Source: Straminergon stramineum
Taxonomy: Eukaryota > Streptophyta > Bryopsida > Hypnales > Calliergonaceae
Assembly: GCA_963920665.1 (NCBI GenBank)
Contig: OY987272.1
Span: forward strand, 14,823,001-14,887,000
Direction of reading: 5' to 3'
DNA length: 64,000 nt
This document shows positions 47,633 to 59,700 of this stretch, one piece after another. The position numbers and the translations under genes were made by a program. Every line of letters begins with the position of its first letter. Positions within the stretch are counted from its first letter, which is position 1. The notes under the pieces were generated by a model. The model did not search any database. It had not been told where the DNA came from and saw only the letters and a list, made by a program, of their open reading frames with translations.

Positions 47633-49248
47633 ACTATTTAAGAGTTGATTGCCTTCTTGAAGTTGCTAAATTCCTTAAAAAAATTTAGTAAATTTTCTTA
47701 GGAAGAAAAAATGGAATTGGCATCTAACCAAAGGTTAATCGTATAATATTTTTTGGACCTTCTTGGAATTAGTTATGAATTTTTGAAGTTAGAATGCACT
47801 GGTCACTAGAAGCAACCAACTTTTGAAATGTATACTTTGGGTACATTGATGAAAGCAAAATGTACCTTTGTGTCATGATTGATTTTAGAGCATGGGTGCT
47901 TTTAGAACAAACTACCTTATTGTCTAGCAAGCATTTGAGTATGGTTGTGGTAATTTGTACTCAATGGTTAGGGTTGGCATCTCTTGTCAAGTACTCTTCC
48001 CTAGAAAATGATTTTTGGCATGTACAAAAATAGAAATATTTTACAAAATTCTATTTTCCCATCCAAAAAATTGATTTTTCTAAAAATGTGAATTTGCCAA
48101 AAAAAATTGGCAATTAATTTTAGAAATAGTTTTTGCTAATCTGGACTGTAAGTTATGTAACGAATTGTCTAAGTTTTTGTTGGATTAGTAGTGTTTTATG
48201 TAAGTTTATGTGACCCAACAAATTGTAGTTTAGAGGATGGTTTTGATTTTTTACATAACTTCAACTAAGTGGTCCGACTTTTCAATTGAGTCACACCTTA
48301 TATGCCCAAGATAAACAACATATTTGAAGCAAAAATTGAAAGGAACCACTTCAAAGCCATCCATTTCATATACAAAAGATGTATAAAGACATCTAGTTAA
48401 TCCATATGAATCTACATCTACTAAAGAAACAATTTCAAAACATCACCCCCAAAACTTTGATCCTTTTCAACTTTTGCCTAGAACATCCAAATGAAACATT
48501 TTTTAGCCTGTTGCCAACTCAATCCCCTTTCTGTTGTGAACTCAAGAAAATATAAAAAGTTGACTAGTCTAATAATAGTCTAACCAAAAAAAAGTGGCGC
48601 ATTTGGGAGTCCCTACCTCAAGAGTCACAATGAAGGATTATCAGAACGAAATCTTGACCAAAAAATTTGCATAAGTTGCCTAAAAACTGGACTCGCCATT
48701 ATGACCTGCATTCATTCAATTTTGGCGAAAGAAGAATCTCATCATATACCCTATTTGGCAACAAACCTGCACATGGCAGAGCAGGAATTGCAAGATCTGA
48801 CTCCCCGCTTATGATGTGATACCGTATGAGATGTGGATGGAAGTAACATGGATGCAGGTATTTCGAAGCAAAACAATCATGTGTAAAGAGCAATTGTCAG
48901 TGAGGCAGACTGAAGGGAATTGATGCAGAGAGATCCACTCATTCGGGGTCTTATCTGCGTGTATAAAATTTCTCAACGGAAGAGTGGTAACAGCAAGACA
49001 CGTTGGCAGCACTCCGTGCTACAAAAACCAACTAGAAAACCAACAATTGAACAACAGAGTAACCAACTCTTGCCTAACCTCCAAGACTAACAGGAAAAAA
49101 AGAGAAAAGAATGTACAAAAGGGCTGTTGCAATTACAGGACACCACTGAGAAAGTGATTACCATTGCTATCAGTGAGAGCTACCATTTCTGTCAGTGAGA
49201 GCTACCATTGCGGTCAATGAGAACTACTGATGCAATTACCAAAGACAA

Positions 49249-50973
49249 CTATGATATAAAGGAAGAGCTCAGAGTCCGTTTTAGAGTGTTGGACCCCTGC
49301 AAAACTTCCAGCACATCTACCTTGAGATCGGCAGCATCTTTGCTGATCTCTCTCCGGGAGATGTTCCACAACTGCTCCTCAATCCCGAGCGCTCGGAGCT
49401 CCATCATGCCACGTTCCACATCCACCTGATCACGCACTGAGGTCTGAAGCATGGTTCGGCTAATCCACACTTGTATGCATTCCTCGGCACGCACAGGTTC
49501 CAAACCATTTGTCTTTGCACGTCGCCAGAAGTACACCAGCCATGCCTGCTTGAACTGCACATCCTCGATCTCTATGGGACTCAACTCTACATTACTCAAA
49601 GTTTTCGGACTGTCGATTGAGTCCCGAAGAGTTCCAGTCTGTCGGTGTCGAGACAATGCCAGCATGACTGCGTCTTCCACCTTCAAAGCAGCAAGCTCAC
49701 GCAACCCTTTCTCCACTGCTAACATGCTCTCGATGTTACCTTCCCCTGTTATGTCATTCACATCCCGCGTCTTCTTCCCCTTCAGTAGCTCCAAACCAAT
49801 GCTGCTCTTGTTTTGCGAGCTCGGTTCTTCCTTTGCGCGTTGCCCTGCAGAAAGCACAACCTCCAGTGGTAATGGCGCAAGTGATGACCAGAAGTCTGAC
49901 TTTGAAGTTGCTATCTCGGGATGAATCCCATGCTTGGCAGCCAGTCCCCAGTAACGCGCGAGCCAGCACCGCTTCAACACGACCTCCTCCATTTCTTCTT
50001 GTGTCAAAATCATGCGATGAGTCATGGTTCGCAACGCTTTCACTTCGGTCTCCACCTCGTGAGCAGCTGCCGAAGCGGCAGCTGCCTCCTCCCTCGCAGC
50101 CTCCGCCTCCAGTTTCAGAGCAGCGATCTCTTCATCCTTGACGTCTTTGCTCTGCTCTTTGGCTGCCCTCAGAGCTGCTTCACGTTGCTTGAGAAACTGC
50201 TCCTTCCTTGACCGCAGACGTGAATCCAAAGAGTCGACAGATGAGTCAAGCGAATGCTGGCCAACTGACATGACCTGCCTCTCCAATTCTCGTGTCCGAA
50301 AGTCTTTCTCGGCCAGCCTCTCCTCTGCAAGGCGTAGCTTGTCGAACAGGCTCTCGTTGTCTTCTTGGAGCATGTCGATTTCATCCAGCAAAGCGGCTGC
50401 TTCTCTTCTAGAGTTTCGGTCCACCCTGGTGTCCTGCAACCCTGCAGGATCCGAGAAATGCTTCCGAAGCCGATCCTCAGGAGCTGGGTCTCGCAAATGA
50501 GCAGGAACCGAAGCAACCGAAACCAACGGTTTTGGGCGCTGGATAGAAACAGGCTGGGCAGCAATTACAGAAGGGGTAGGCCTCAAAGTACTAGCGCCTC
50601 GTGGATTTAAGGTCGGCCGTTCCGCGGGTGGTGCACGTGGAGAGTCAATGAGAGTCCTTGCAGCTCTCGGAGAGGGCTCTCTTCGTGAGTCCACAGCTGC
50701 TATACTTGACAAGTACGACGGGTTGTAGTGAGGCATGACCTCATCCTCGTCTTCCTCATCTGAGCCAAAGTCGCGATTGGCTTGCATCACCTGCGCCAAA
50801 CGTGCAGCTGCAGCCTTGGCAGCGTAATTCTGACCCCTTCGCAACGAGTTCAACGAGGCCGAGCCTGGCTCGTGACGCGAGTTGGAGCGCATGTGGAGAA
50901 AAGTTGGACCCCCTGAGGAAACACTTCGTTGTCTGCCGAGCGCTGGGCTCGAGGTTCTTTCCGTCTCTGCCAT
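49249..50973 (-). CDS. SCD2-like coiled-coil protein, copy b (single exon)
   Basis: 574 aa in one frame, paralog of 42444-44129. It has the same architecture: SPALGRQRS start motif, NYAAKAAAARLAQVM block, acidic stretch, disordered Pro/Arg-rich region, coiled coil, and the C-terminal half with MTHRMILTQEEMEEVV and the two WL..(Y/F)W units. The C-terminal half is nearly identical to copy a in protein and largely in DNA, while the disordered regions have drifted. That pattern fits purifying selection on the C-terminus or gene conversion there. Upstream lies a leader of a few hundred bases with no clear start alternative. Confidence 0.85.
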   Translation of the reverse strand: MAETERTSSPALGRQRSVSSGGPTFLHMRSNSRHEPGSASLNSLRRGQNYAAKAAAARLAQVMQANRDFGSDEEDEDEVMPHYNPSYLSSIAAVDSRREPSPRAARTLIDSPRAPPAERPTLNPRGASTLRPTPSVIAAQPVSIQRPKPLVSVASVPAHLRDPAPEDRLRKHFSDPAGLQDTRVDRNSRREAAALLDEIDMLQEDNESLFDKLRLAEERLAEKDFRTRELERQVMSVGQHSLDSSVDSLDSRLRSRKEQFLKQREAALRAAKEQSKDVKDEEIAALKLEAEAAREEAAAASAAAHEVETEVKALRTMTHRMILTQEEMEEVVLKRCWLARYWGLAAKHGIHPEIATSKSDFWSSLAPLPLEVVLSAGQRAKEEPSSQNKSSIGLELLKGKKTRDVNDITGEGNIESMLAVEKGLRELAALKVEDAVMLALSRHRQTGTLRDSIDSPKTLSNVELSPIEIEDVQFKQAWLVYFWRRAKTNGLEPVRAEECIQVWISRTMLQTSVRDQVDVERGMMELRALGIEEQLWNISRREISKDAADLKVDVLEVLQGSNTLKRTLSSSFIS

Positions 50974-51553
50974 TTCGGATCAGTAAGACTAGCCCCAACC
51001 TGCATGTATTGTGGCGCTCTGGAAATAATAGGTAGTAAGTACACCGCCCACTCCAGATAACTTGAGTCTCTGTAGCTTCACAGGCCCTGGGAAAAGCTAT
51101 ATTTGAGATGATTTCAAAGTCAAAAACTCCGAGAAAAGAACACCTTCCAACTTGGTGAGAAGAAAACGCCCACATTTGGTCCTCCTTTCATTCTCTGTTT
51201 TCCTACAACACCACATCTGCAGAGCATACACACACGTGGAAATTGTTAAAAAAGAGAACTGGTCACGTCCATAACATTTTGGAGAGGAGCTCCGAACACC
51301 TCGGGCCCATCTCCTAATTCAAGGAAGAGTCAGAGTATTCACTGACATGTTGTTTCTCAGACACACATCCAATTACATCTGGTGTTAAATTTTTTTGAAG
51401 AGGAGAGTCCCTAAAAGCAATTACTTCAATAGCTCCCGGACTATAGACTCGCATGTCACGAGGCTTTTCATGAAACCAGTGCTCGCTAGACGACTGGAAA
51501 GGACAAAAGAATGTACCATGGTACCAACTGAGGAAGATAATCACGCATGTACA

Positions 51554-52619
51554 TGCTCTCCACTGAGCTTTTACTAGGGTTTACTACGGGTTTTCCTGGT
51601 GTAATTCTTTGTAGAATGCTATCAACATCGAGCTCTTGCATCTCCACAGGGTAATCCTGTTTAAATTTGCTACCACCCCACACCTCAGAAAGTATTCCTA
51701 TTACATTCAAAACTACCGTGAGAAGGAATCAGGAATTCGTTTCCATATTAACAAGAGACATGTTCCTAGAAATATCCAATAATCAGATTACAGAGAATAC
51801 TACCACTCAAGCTTAATCGACTAAGACTCTCCATAGTGTAGAACATTGCACCAAAAGGTGTCGCGAGGTGGGATTGAAATGAATGCTCACGCTTCAGTCG
51901 GTTGAAAAATGAATCATCTACCAAATGAAAAGTATCTCTCTTGCAAAATTGGCTCCTCACCTCAACGGGAAAGAGATTGCTGCCTAGCCTGTAAGGCAAA
52001 TAGAGTACACTTAACAGGGTAGTAAGGTTAACTCCATTCCTGCCGAAAAGCTAAAAACTAAAAAGTACTGGAACTTGCGCCTTCGATATGCGCAGAATGA
52101 AACAACATGCACGCTTGCGCAACGTGCATTATAAAATCCAAAGGGTACAAAGATGCTCCGTTTTACACGGGCTTGGACTCATCCGACACTTTCGCAATTC
52201 GAACACGAACAAATGATCCAACGAGGGAAAGAAAACGGAAACGAAACACAGAAAAGAGGGAAATCATGAAGTGAAGGTATGAAGGTCCAGAAAAGAAGAA
52301 CCCGGAACATGTAGAAGCAATCAAAGAAAAGAACCGAAAAGCACAGCCGGCTCCAAAACAAAAAACGACAACGAGAAAACAACGAGAAAACGAGTCGAAA
52401 AACACGAAGAAGACCCACCTCGGAAACCAGCCGGGAGCGGCAGCATCAGCAGCAACAACAGCAACAACAATAACTAAATCGATGGTAGCCAAACGACAAA
52501 AAGTAACAATTTGCAGCGACGCGCAAGCGAGGAAAGAGGAAAATACCATGTGCTGGAGTTCTCGCAAATTTCTCCTTGTTGGCGGCAACGCCAGTCCTGT
52601 AGCGCAGCTGCAGCAGCAT
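51554..52619 (-). CDS. Probable multi-exon gene of unknown identity
   Basis: Base composition and several exon-like blocks support a minus-strand gene, but I could not join them with confidence. Block 1 is 52619 down to 52547, opening ATGCTGCTGCAG (peptide starting MLLQLRYRTGVAANKEK) and ending CATG before GTATTT. Block 2 is 51988 down to 51804 after TTGCCTTACAG, with peptide landmarks LGSNLFPVEVRSQFCKRD and HLATPFGAMFYTMESL. Block 3 is about 51653 down to 51554 after TTTAAACAG, ending TTCCTCAG before TTGGTACC. Blocks 1 and 2 are out of phase as drawn, so an exon or another frame is missing. No family recognised. It would be divergent from the DZIP1-like gene, about 1.1 kb away. Confidence 0.35.
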
Positions 52620-52679
52620 GTCTCGAACGGGAAAGCCCGTGTGAATAGCACCCTGGATAAGCTTGTTTACAAAACCTAA

Positions 52680-53750
52680 GCTTGATTATGCATTTTTAAA
52701 TGCTTGATTAAGTACCAAGCGCTAAGCGTCTCGAGGGTTTGCTAATTTAGGTTATGGTGTCTCAATTTGGTAAGTTCATGCCTCGATGAAACCTCATATC
52801 TGGCGTTTTCGGTCGGTGATGAATTCAAGAGCGGATTTCGCTGACCTAGCTAGAATACTCGATGCTTCTGAATGGCAGCCTTGTAGGTCTTAATTGGAGA
52901 TGCGACATTAGGGATGTGAGAGTGCAAGATGTGCTTTCCGCAAGAAGACGTGATTCTTAGACGACATTTGAGAACTTTGGAGGAATATATATTTTTGAAG
53001 GAAAAGAATTGCGTGCTTTTGTGTCCAATTTGGAAACAAACCTGGAAACGGGGATCGTGAGGTGGTGTCCGAATTCAAGACTTTGTGCCTCAAAAATAAT
53101 GAAGGCGATGTCGGCATCGTGATTTGAAAATTCTACTAGGGGCCTAATACTTTGAGTCAAGCTGGGCTGAATTTGGAAAGAAACTGCTGAGCTGTGACTG
53201 AAATCGTGAACTGTGACAACCTCTATTAGTCTCATGTGAAGAGATGCATGTCGATGTGCAAGAAACCTTTGGCCCACAGGGGATCATCATTTTAGGGTTT
53301 CGTTTCATTTGGAAAGATTACGATCTCTGAAGCCAATTTACGCACTGTGACTGCCAATTTGCTGATTCACGTTATAGAATGAACTCATCTCATCACTTCT
53401 CATACAACATTGCTGCATCCTTCGATTTGATGAGGGGATTTGGTAAGATTTTGTAAAGAGTGGCATTGTGAGAGAGAGCCCTGAATTAAAGAGGTTCGAG
53501 TAAGATAGCCAGTTTGAGTGATATCAAATTGAATCGAGTGCTATGTGATCAAGTCAAGGTGATGAATCAGATGGTCATTTCATTTTGCACGACCAGCGAA
53601 GATAATGGCGGGCAGCGAAATTCTATCTACAACGATGAATTTAGGGTTTTCTGACGATCTTCGCATAGAAGAATTTGCGGAGTTCGGATTCGTGAAGCAG
53701 TCTTGCAGTAAAGAAGAGCTTGGCAAAAGGATTGATACTTTACCAGTTGA
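52680..53750. promoter_or_regulatory. Divergent intergenic region and leader of the DZIP1-like gene
   Basis: About 1.1 kb between the unidentified minus-strand gene and the DZIP1-like gene. No coding sequence is supported except an upstream ATG frame (53605-53799) that overlaps the DZIP1 start out of frame. No clear core promoter element could be picked. Confidence 0.35.
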
Positions 53751-53799
53751 ATGGAACGGAAAGGCCGAGATTATCGTCATGGAGATGGGAAAGCAGTGA
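53605..53799 (+). other. Overlapping upstream open frame, 64 codons
   Basis: ATG at 53605 opens a 64-codon frame that runs past the predicted DZIP1 start at 53751 in a different frame (offset +2). If transcribed in the same leader it would reduce initiation at the downstream ATG. It might instead be a real first exon joined by a splice that I cannot see. Confidence 0.35.
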
Positions 53800-56700
53800 C
53801 ATGGAGGAAGCGCACCCCGCGACGCACCCTGCGCAGGAATTTTGCATCAAGTGCACCGCGTGAAGGTTTCGTAGATGGTGCCCGATTTGAGTTTCAGAAG
53901 CGAATTGCAAGGATTGACTGGCGCACTTTACACACCATTGACGTCGATCGCGTCATTCGCGAAGTGGGTAATGTGACACAACCTCTGTGCATGGATTTGG
54001 CCGATCAATGTCGCACTGCGGTTGTAGTGTTCGCGGATCTCTTCGACTCGATTTAGGGTTAGGGTTGAACATGCAATGCGATCTACGATTGAGGGTTCGG
54101 TTGATTTTGCAATGCCAGCATCCTGAGGGTTTGCGATCTCACGTGAAATCTATCACTCTGTCTGGTGGATCAGATATAGATACATTAGAGTCGCTGCTGG
54201 ATACGGTTGCATTCGGCGACATTCAAGGAGAAGACACTCGCCATTTTACTGAAGCCAACTTCGTGAAGATTTTTCGTCTTGCTCAATTGATGGTACAAAT
54301 GGCACCAAACCCGAACCCCCTTCCAATGTTCAATGAAATGTTCCTTTTTATAACTTCAATTCTGATTCCGATAATTCAGTAATGGTCTTTTAAGGACCAG
54401 TATTGGTTTTCTGAGGACTAGTGTCATATAGGTCTGGTTTTAGTCTTGTCAAACTGACAAGGCTATGAAGCAGACAATGAACTGGGTCTCAAGAACATTT
54501 ATAAAGATGCTATGAAGGCTCCATGAATGCGTAAGGGTTCCCCACTTTATTGATGCATTGGAATTGAATTGCGCAGGTGGAGTATCTGCTTCACGTCCAG
54601 GATTTGTTGGCAGACCACAAGAGCGGGCTCCTTCAGTCTAGGGCTAATATGGAGCAGAAGAATGAAAAAATTCGGTCACGTTTCTTGTGTCAAAGAGATG
54701 CCCTGCTACAAACTCGCCATGAATTGAAACAAGCCAAGAAGGTGGTTTAGTTTACATTTTCAGAATGACCAAATGCATTTGCTGTGTTGTCATTTTTTGT
54801 GAATATTTTCCACCTGCTGCCACCTAGCATTATATTCTAGAGAACTCTTCTCGAGGACCTTGTGAATTGGCATTAGATGGAATCCTTGACACTTGGAGTG
54901 CATCCCTGACACCTTGCTTTGCAAAGTTGAGCTCCATTTGATCAAGTGAGAGCTCCTCGATCCAATGAGGCATGGACTTCACATGTGAGAGTATGTCAAA
55001 GCTCTATTTGGCACGATTTGGCATGATTCTGCTCTAAATTACGTTTTAGCTGGCATTTTTCTCAAAAGGTGCCGTGTCAGTACTATGCAAGAATATTGAT
55101 AAATTGTCATGTGAAACTCCAGACTTTAAAAACATATGAGGTTATGCTGAAAGTTCGGGAAGAGAACAATCAGACCTCTCAAAGTAAAGAGCCACAGGTC
55201 AGTCTAGAATATATGTGACCTGCATACAATCCATGATTTGGTGACGATTTGTTCTGTTATGGGATTGTATGGGCAGGGAACTTACTGATCGCATTCTGTT
55301 GCAGGTTTGGCAATGCCCCTCTTGTGAGAAGGCTTTTGAATCCTCGTACTATCTGGCAAGTTTCTGAACCCTAGGCATGTAACAACGTAATCTCTCGGAA
55401 AGTGATATCAGAAGTACCTAGAACACCTAGCTGCGTTAAACCCTGTCAATTTATCGCCGTTTTTGGCAGTTTCAATCGTTAACCCTACCCGTTGGAAAGT
55501 GGCTAGGCTTTCTAGAATACCTCTAGGTATACTAGTGGTGTGTTGATTATCATTCTGAGACATAAATGACATGGGAAAGTGCTTAAACAGGATATGCACG
55601 TTGCGAGGAAACATCAAAACAAGCAGGAAGTGACGCAGGATAAGATCCTTGCCTTGGTCTCCACAGCTGAAGAGGCTACCGCTGCACGAGTGCACAATCT
55701 ATACCCATCTGCTCTTCTTTTGTAACACTGCATTCATATGTATGATCAAATAGCACCCATTGTTGCCCGGATCGATTTGATAGAATCAGTAGCTGAATTT
55801 CTTTGACATGTTCTGCAGTTTTTAAATACTTTTTTGATATTTAAAATTTAAGACTGATTTTTAACCTGGAAGGAACGAGAATGTACGAGATTTCACTTGT
55901 CCAATTTGATTGATCATATAATGAGAAATATAATTCAGAATAGACCAAATTTTACATCACCCGAACCAGTGAAAAACATTACATGTATTGGCAAAATCAT
56001 AAATAAAATTGAACAAAATAAAGTCTATGTGTGACCCACTCAAAATGCTAAAATAAATGGTACATCCAATTTGAGTCTTTTGGTCCTCTGGGGTTAACTG
56101 CGTGTTTATCTTTTTGATGTAGGTGAAAGCTGAGATGAGCTTCGCTGTCCAGACAGAGTTCCAACAACTTCGTGAGCGATACCAGGTTAATCCTCCATCC
56201 TCCCCTGCATCTTTAAGCCCAAAGCATAAAGGCTGAAAACATGTTAGTGTCCTAATGTCCTTAGATAGTATGCATGTGATTGTCGTTTACTTCTGTTCTC
56301 ATAATTGCAACCAATAAGGAATTCATAATCGAAACTCCCCACCCCTGTAGCGTCATCCTCGTACATAAATCTTGACCCTGGAATGCTGGTTTAAGACTCA
56401 TTCGTGTCCATTAAGACATTAGAGTCTCAGTGTGAGGATGTTTATTATCTACGGTTGCTAATACTTTGGAAACAACGCAATGACAGGCAGATTTGCAACG
56501 GGCAGAAACCAACTCTAATACCCAGGTGTTTCAATTTGCCATAGTAGCTAATTTGCAATTTCATAGTTACTTGATCCTGCTTTACCCAAGTGCCCAAATG
56601 GGCAATGTGTACTCTTCCATATCTTTAGGTGTTAAAACAATCACTGAGGAAGTCTTGAGGAAGGTAGCAAACTTGTCAATAGAAAGAAGAAATTGTGTCT

Positions 56701-59700
56701 TACATTTTTTAAAGATAAAACTTTGTTTTGGAAGTTACTAAAACTGACTATTAGCTTCCAATTGAAAGTGGACTTTCTATTTTTAATTTGGCCATTTAGG
56801 GGTTTACTTACGGGAATCGTTTGCTTTAGCAATAACCGTGACATTTCTCTGTTAGTGAGCATAAGAGAATCTGAAATTTCACATGTGACCATCCAAGCAT
56901 ATCCATCAGAGATTAGGTAGTGTTTTACTATTCTAACAGCTTACGGTCAGTTATTAATAGGTGCTGTATTACTGAAATAAATTTACTCATATGTTTGTAG
57001 TTGCTGAAGCACTCTATACTGGAAATTCTTATCTAGAGGATTTGTGATTCTATTCTATATTTGTTTGTAACCTCAAACACTCAGAAGAGAGATTGTGATC
57101 CTAAAGTGTTGCAGGTTCAGACATTGCATGAAGATTTAAGGCAAAGCAACAACCAACTGCGCGAAGTTCAAACTCGAATTGAGGTTCTCCAAGCGAAAAT
57201 TCTTTCTAATTCACCAAATGTAAGTTTTTCTGGATCCTTTCGATCCTGATTTCTGCTCAGTATTTTTCTTTTCTTTAATCTTTTTGCGGGGATCAGATTC
57301 TACTTTTGTATATGTTGAACTGAGTCAAACTTTTAGTAAGGAAATTATCTTTGTGGTATAACCTCAGAACTCCCGACTTGGAAGTTTGCAAGCTGTGGAA
57401 AAATCGAAGGAAAAATGCAATGGTCCGAATCAGGAGGTATTAGCGATGATTACCTGATTCAGTTTTCAAGAACCTTTCTCTAGTATTACTAAAGACGGAA
57501 TTGATGAGGATGTGGTTTGCTCATGGAATGCGTTTGTTTATTAGAGACTATATGAACTGGAAAGCAAATTTTCGGATTTGGAGCATCAAGTGAAGACTCT
57601 TGGTCAGGCAATTCTTCTTATACAGGCTAACCCCATCCCGCTATTCATATATCTTACTCTTTCCATTAATTGAAGTCAGAAATTTATGGGGCTCATGCGT
57701 TGAAGTATGCCTCGTTAACTCATCTCTAAAACAACCATATTAACAGGAAATTTGGCTTAAGAACTGAAACTAATTGTGATGTTTGTATGAGACACAGGAG
57801 AATTCTAGACTACTCAAGGAACTGAATGTGGCATACACTGAAGTAAGAAACACTAATAGAAGCCTCATAATGATGTCGAATTTTGTCTCCAGCAGCCTTT
57901 CTTGATGTATTGCCGTCTTGCCAATGACCGATATTTGTTATCAGAAAATAATGCTGTTGATTAGTGGATTGAAGACATCGATTCTTGTTCTAATCAATCG
58001 TAGGGTCTTATCAACATGAGTTCGCCTCTGTACTTGCAGGTTTCGGATTTGCAGATCACTAAGCGGCAGAGTGACTTTGCTCTAGAGACGCAGGTAACGC
58101 TTTTGTCAGGAACTGCTTTTTGCTCTAAGTGCTACAATGCAATGGTGATACATGTGTCTTGGCAAGTCATTGTTCAAATGAGTATTTCACGGCGTTTGAT
58201 TATTCAATCATGGTTTCTTAATTTCTTCCAATTGGCAAAGACTTGTTTTTTCAGTAATAGTCGATCGATTCCCTATATGCGCTACATGTGTCTAATGTTT
58301 TTGAACTTGCAGATAGACGATCTACTCAAGGAGAATCAGCACCTCAGGAGAACAATGTCCAAGGTAAACCATATGGCTGTCCAAGCTGGATTCATTAGCG
58401 ACACACCAGATAAAATGAAAGCTTACTGCCAATCAACTGAAAATCCCTCTGTGAACTCATCCCTGGTGTGTACCTCGAGAATACATCCCCAACCCAGATC
58501 TCCGCAAATTGAATCAATGGAAGGGCCAAGCAAGTTACCTAGTATAATACAAGAGGATGAGGCAAATGCTGAAAGCACTGTCCACCCTTATCATGAAACA
58601 CCTGAGCCCATCCTTGCGATTATTGAAGCAAAAGAGCCTGCAGCCAAAAAGTGTGCTGTGTCGGATTCTGAGAATCTTGACAATACCACTGACTTAGGTC
58701 TGGTCCAGCCATCCAACACGTTAAATAACTGCTTCGGTGATGACGATCTTTCCCCGGTGCATCAATCACCATCCAGAGGGAGGCCGGAAGTTTCCATCCC
58801 CTTGAAAAAATTAAATTTCAGTGTGGGAGTCATGTTAACTAACATGGTATACTTTGTTAAGCTGCTAGTTTCATTTGTCGATCCTTCAACTTCTTGCAAT
58901 TCCATATGCGTGAATGTAGGGCAGTTGGATTTAGCATTTTTAGATTGCTGTTACTTTAGAAGGCAAATTGCGGAGTATCGCCCTAAAACTTCTTTTGTTG
59001 AGATTGTTTGTGTGAAGATTGAGGAGGAACCCGTTGCATTGTCGACGCATAAAGATCGACGAGTCTCTTCTACAAGGGAGCGGTGGACTGATAAGGATGA
59101 GGCCCTCCGTGCCCTAGCTCGCCCTACAACTGAAAGTCGAAGGACAGAGGCAGTTCCTGAAGAGCTTAGTGAGAGGGAATTATCTCCTGATTCCGTAAAT
59201 CTCACACACACTACATTACCTGTCAAACGAGCGCTACGTTTCCTTACCCCAGAGAGGACGAGGATCTCATTCACGGAGAGACCGAAAAAGTCCGCAGCAC
59301 CGAAACAGGTTCACTATGTCTGTGACTGATATGCTAGTTCTGAAGGCTTGGAAGTTCGTTTGGGTCAACTTTCTTGGAAGCAGTGTGTTTTGGTTTTGTA
59401 GGACTTCACGTTCTGGCCAGCATTGTCGTTGTACTTACATTCAGATAAGCTAGTTGTATTGGGGTGATTCCTGGTTTCATGGTGTTAGAAATCAACTTAA
59501 TTGCACTGAGGTGTTTTTGCACAAGTTGCTTCTTCATCGACTCTCAGGACCAGAGCATCTGCCTTGGTAACTACATCAATTTTTTCAGACGAGCACACGA
59601 AAGTGTTGACTGAGTGAGGAATAGGGTATTGTTTATGTTATTCTTGTTCTTACTTGGATAATTATCTATATGTGCATGCATTACAACACGGAAATTTCAG

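Larger units (their letters stand above)
46330..49248. other. Intergenic region between the PIG-Y-like gene and SCD2 copy b
   Basis: AT-rich; no coding sequence supported. Holds the foldback element at 46951-47632 with its nested MITE. The remainder (47640-48700) is plain AT-rich DNA. Confidence 0.45.

Noticed and set aside
52163..52651. 162-aa frame rich in Phe, Cys and Ser on the minus strand
   Set aside because: It is the reverse of a purine-rich stretch and reads as low-complexity hydrophobic sequence; it runs through the splice donor at 52546 used by a more protein-like frame.
56600..56830. Possible TTAA-type element in a DZIP1 intron (TTTAGGTGTTAA and TTTAGGGGTTTA)
   Set aside because: Both ends point the same way and the termini are imperfect, so no element can be defined.
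59332..59700. DZIP1 gene ending at the TGA near 59329
   Set aside because: The downstream exons (59701 onward) form a continuous phase chain that joins upstream through a donor at 59321, and no new start codon or promoter-like gap is evident. A gene boundary here is not excluded.
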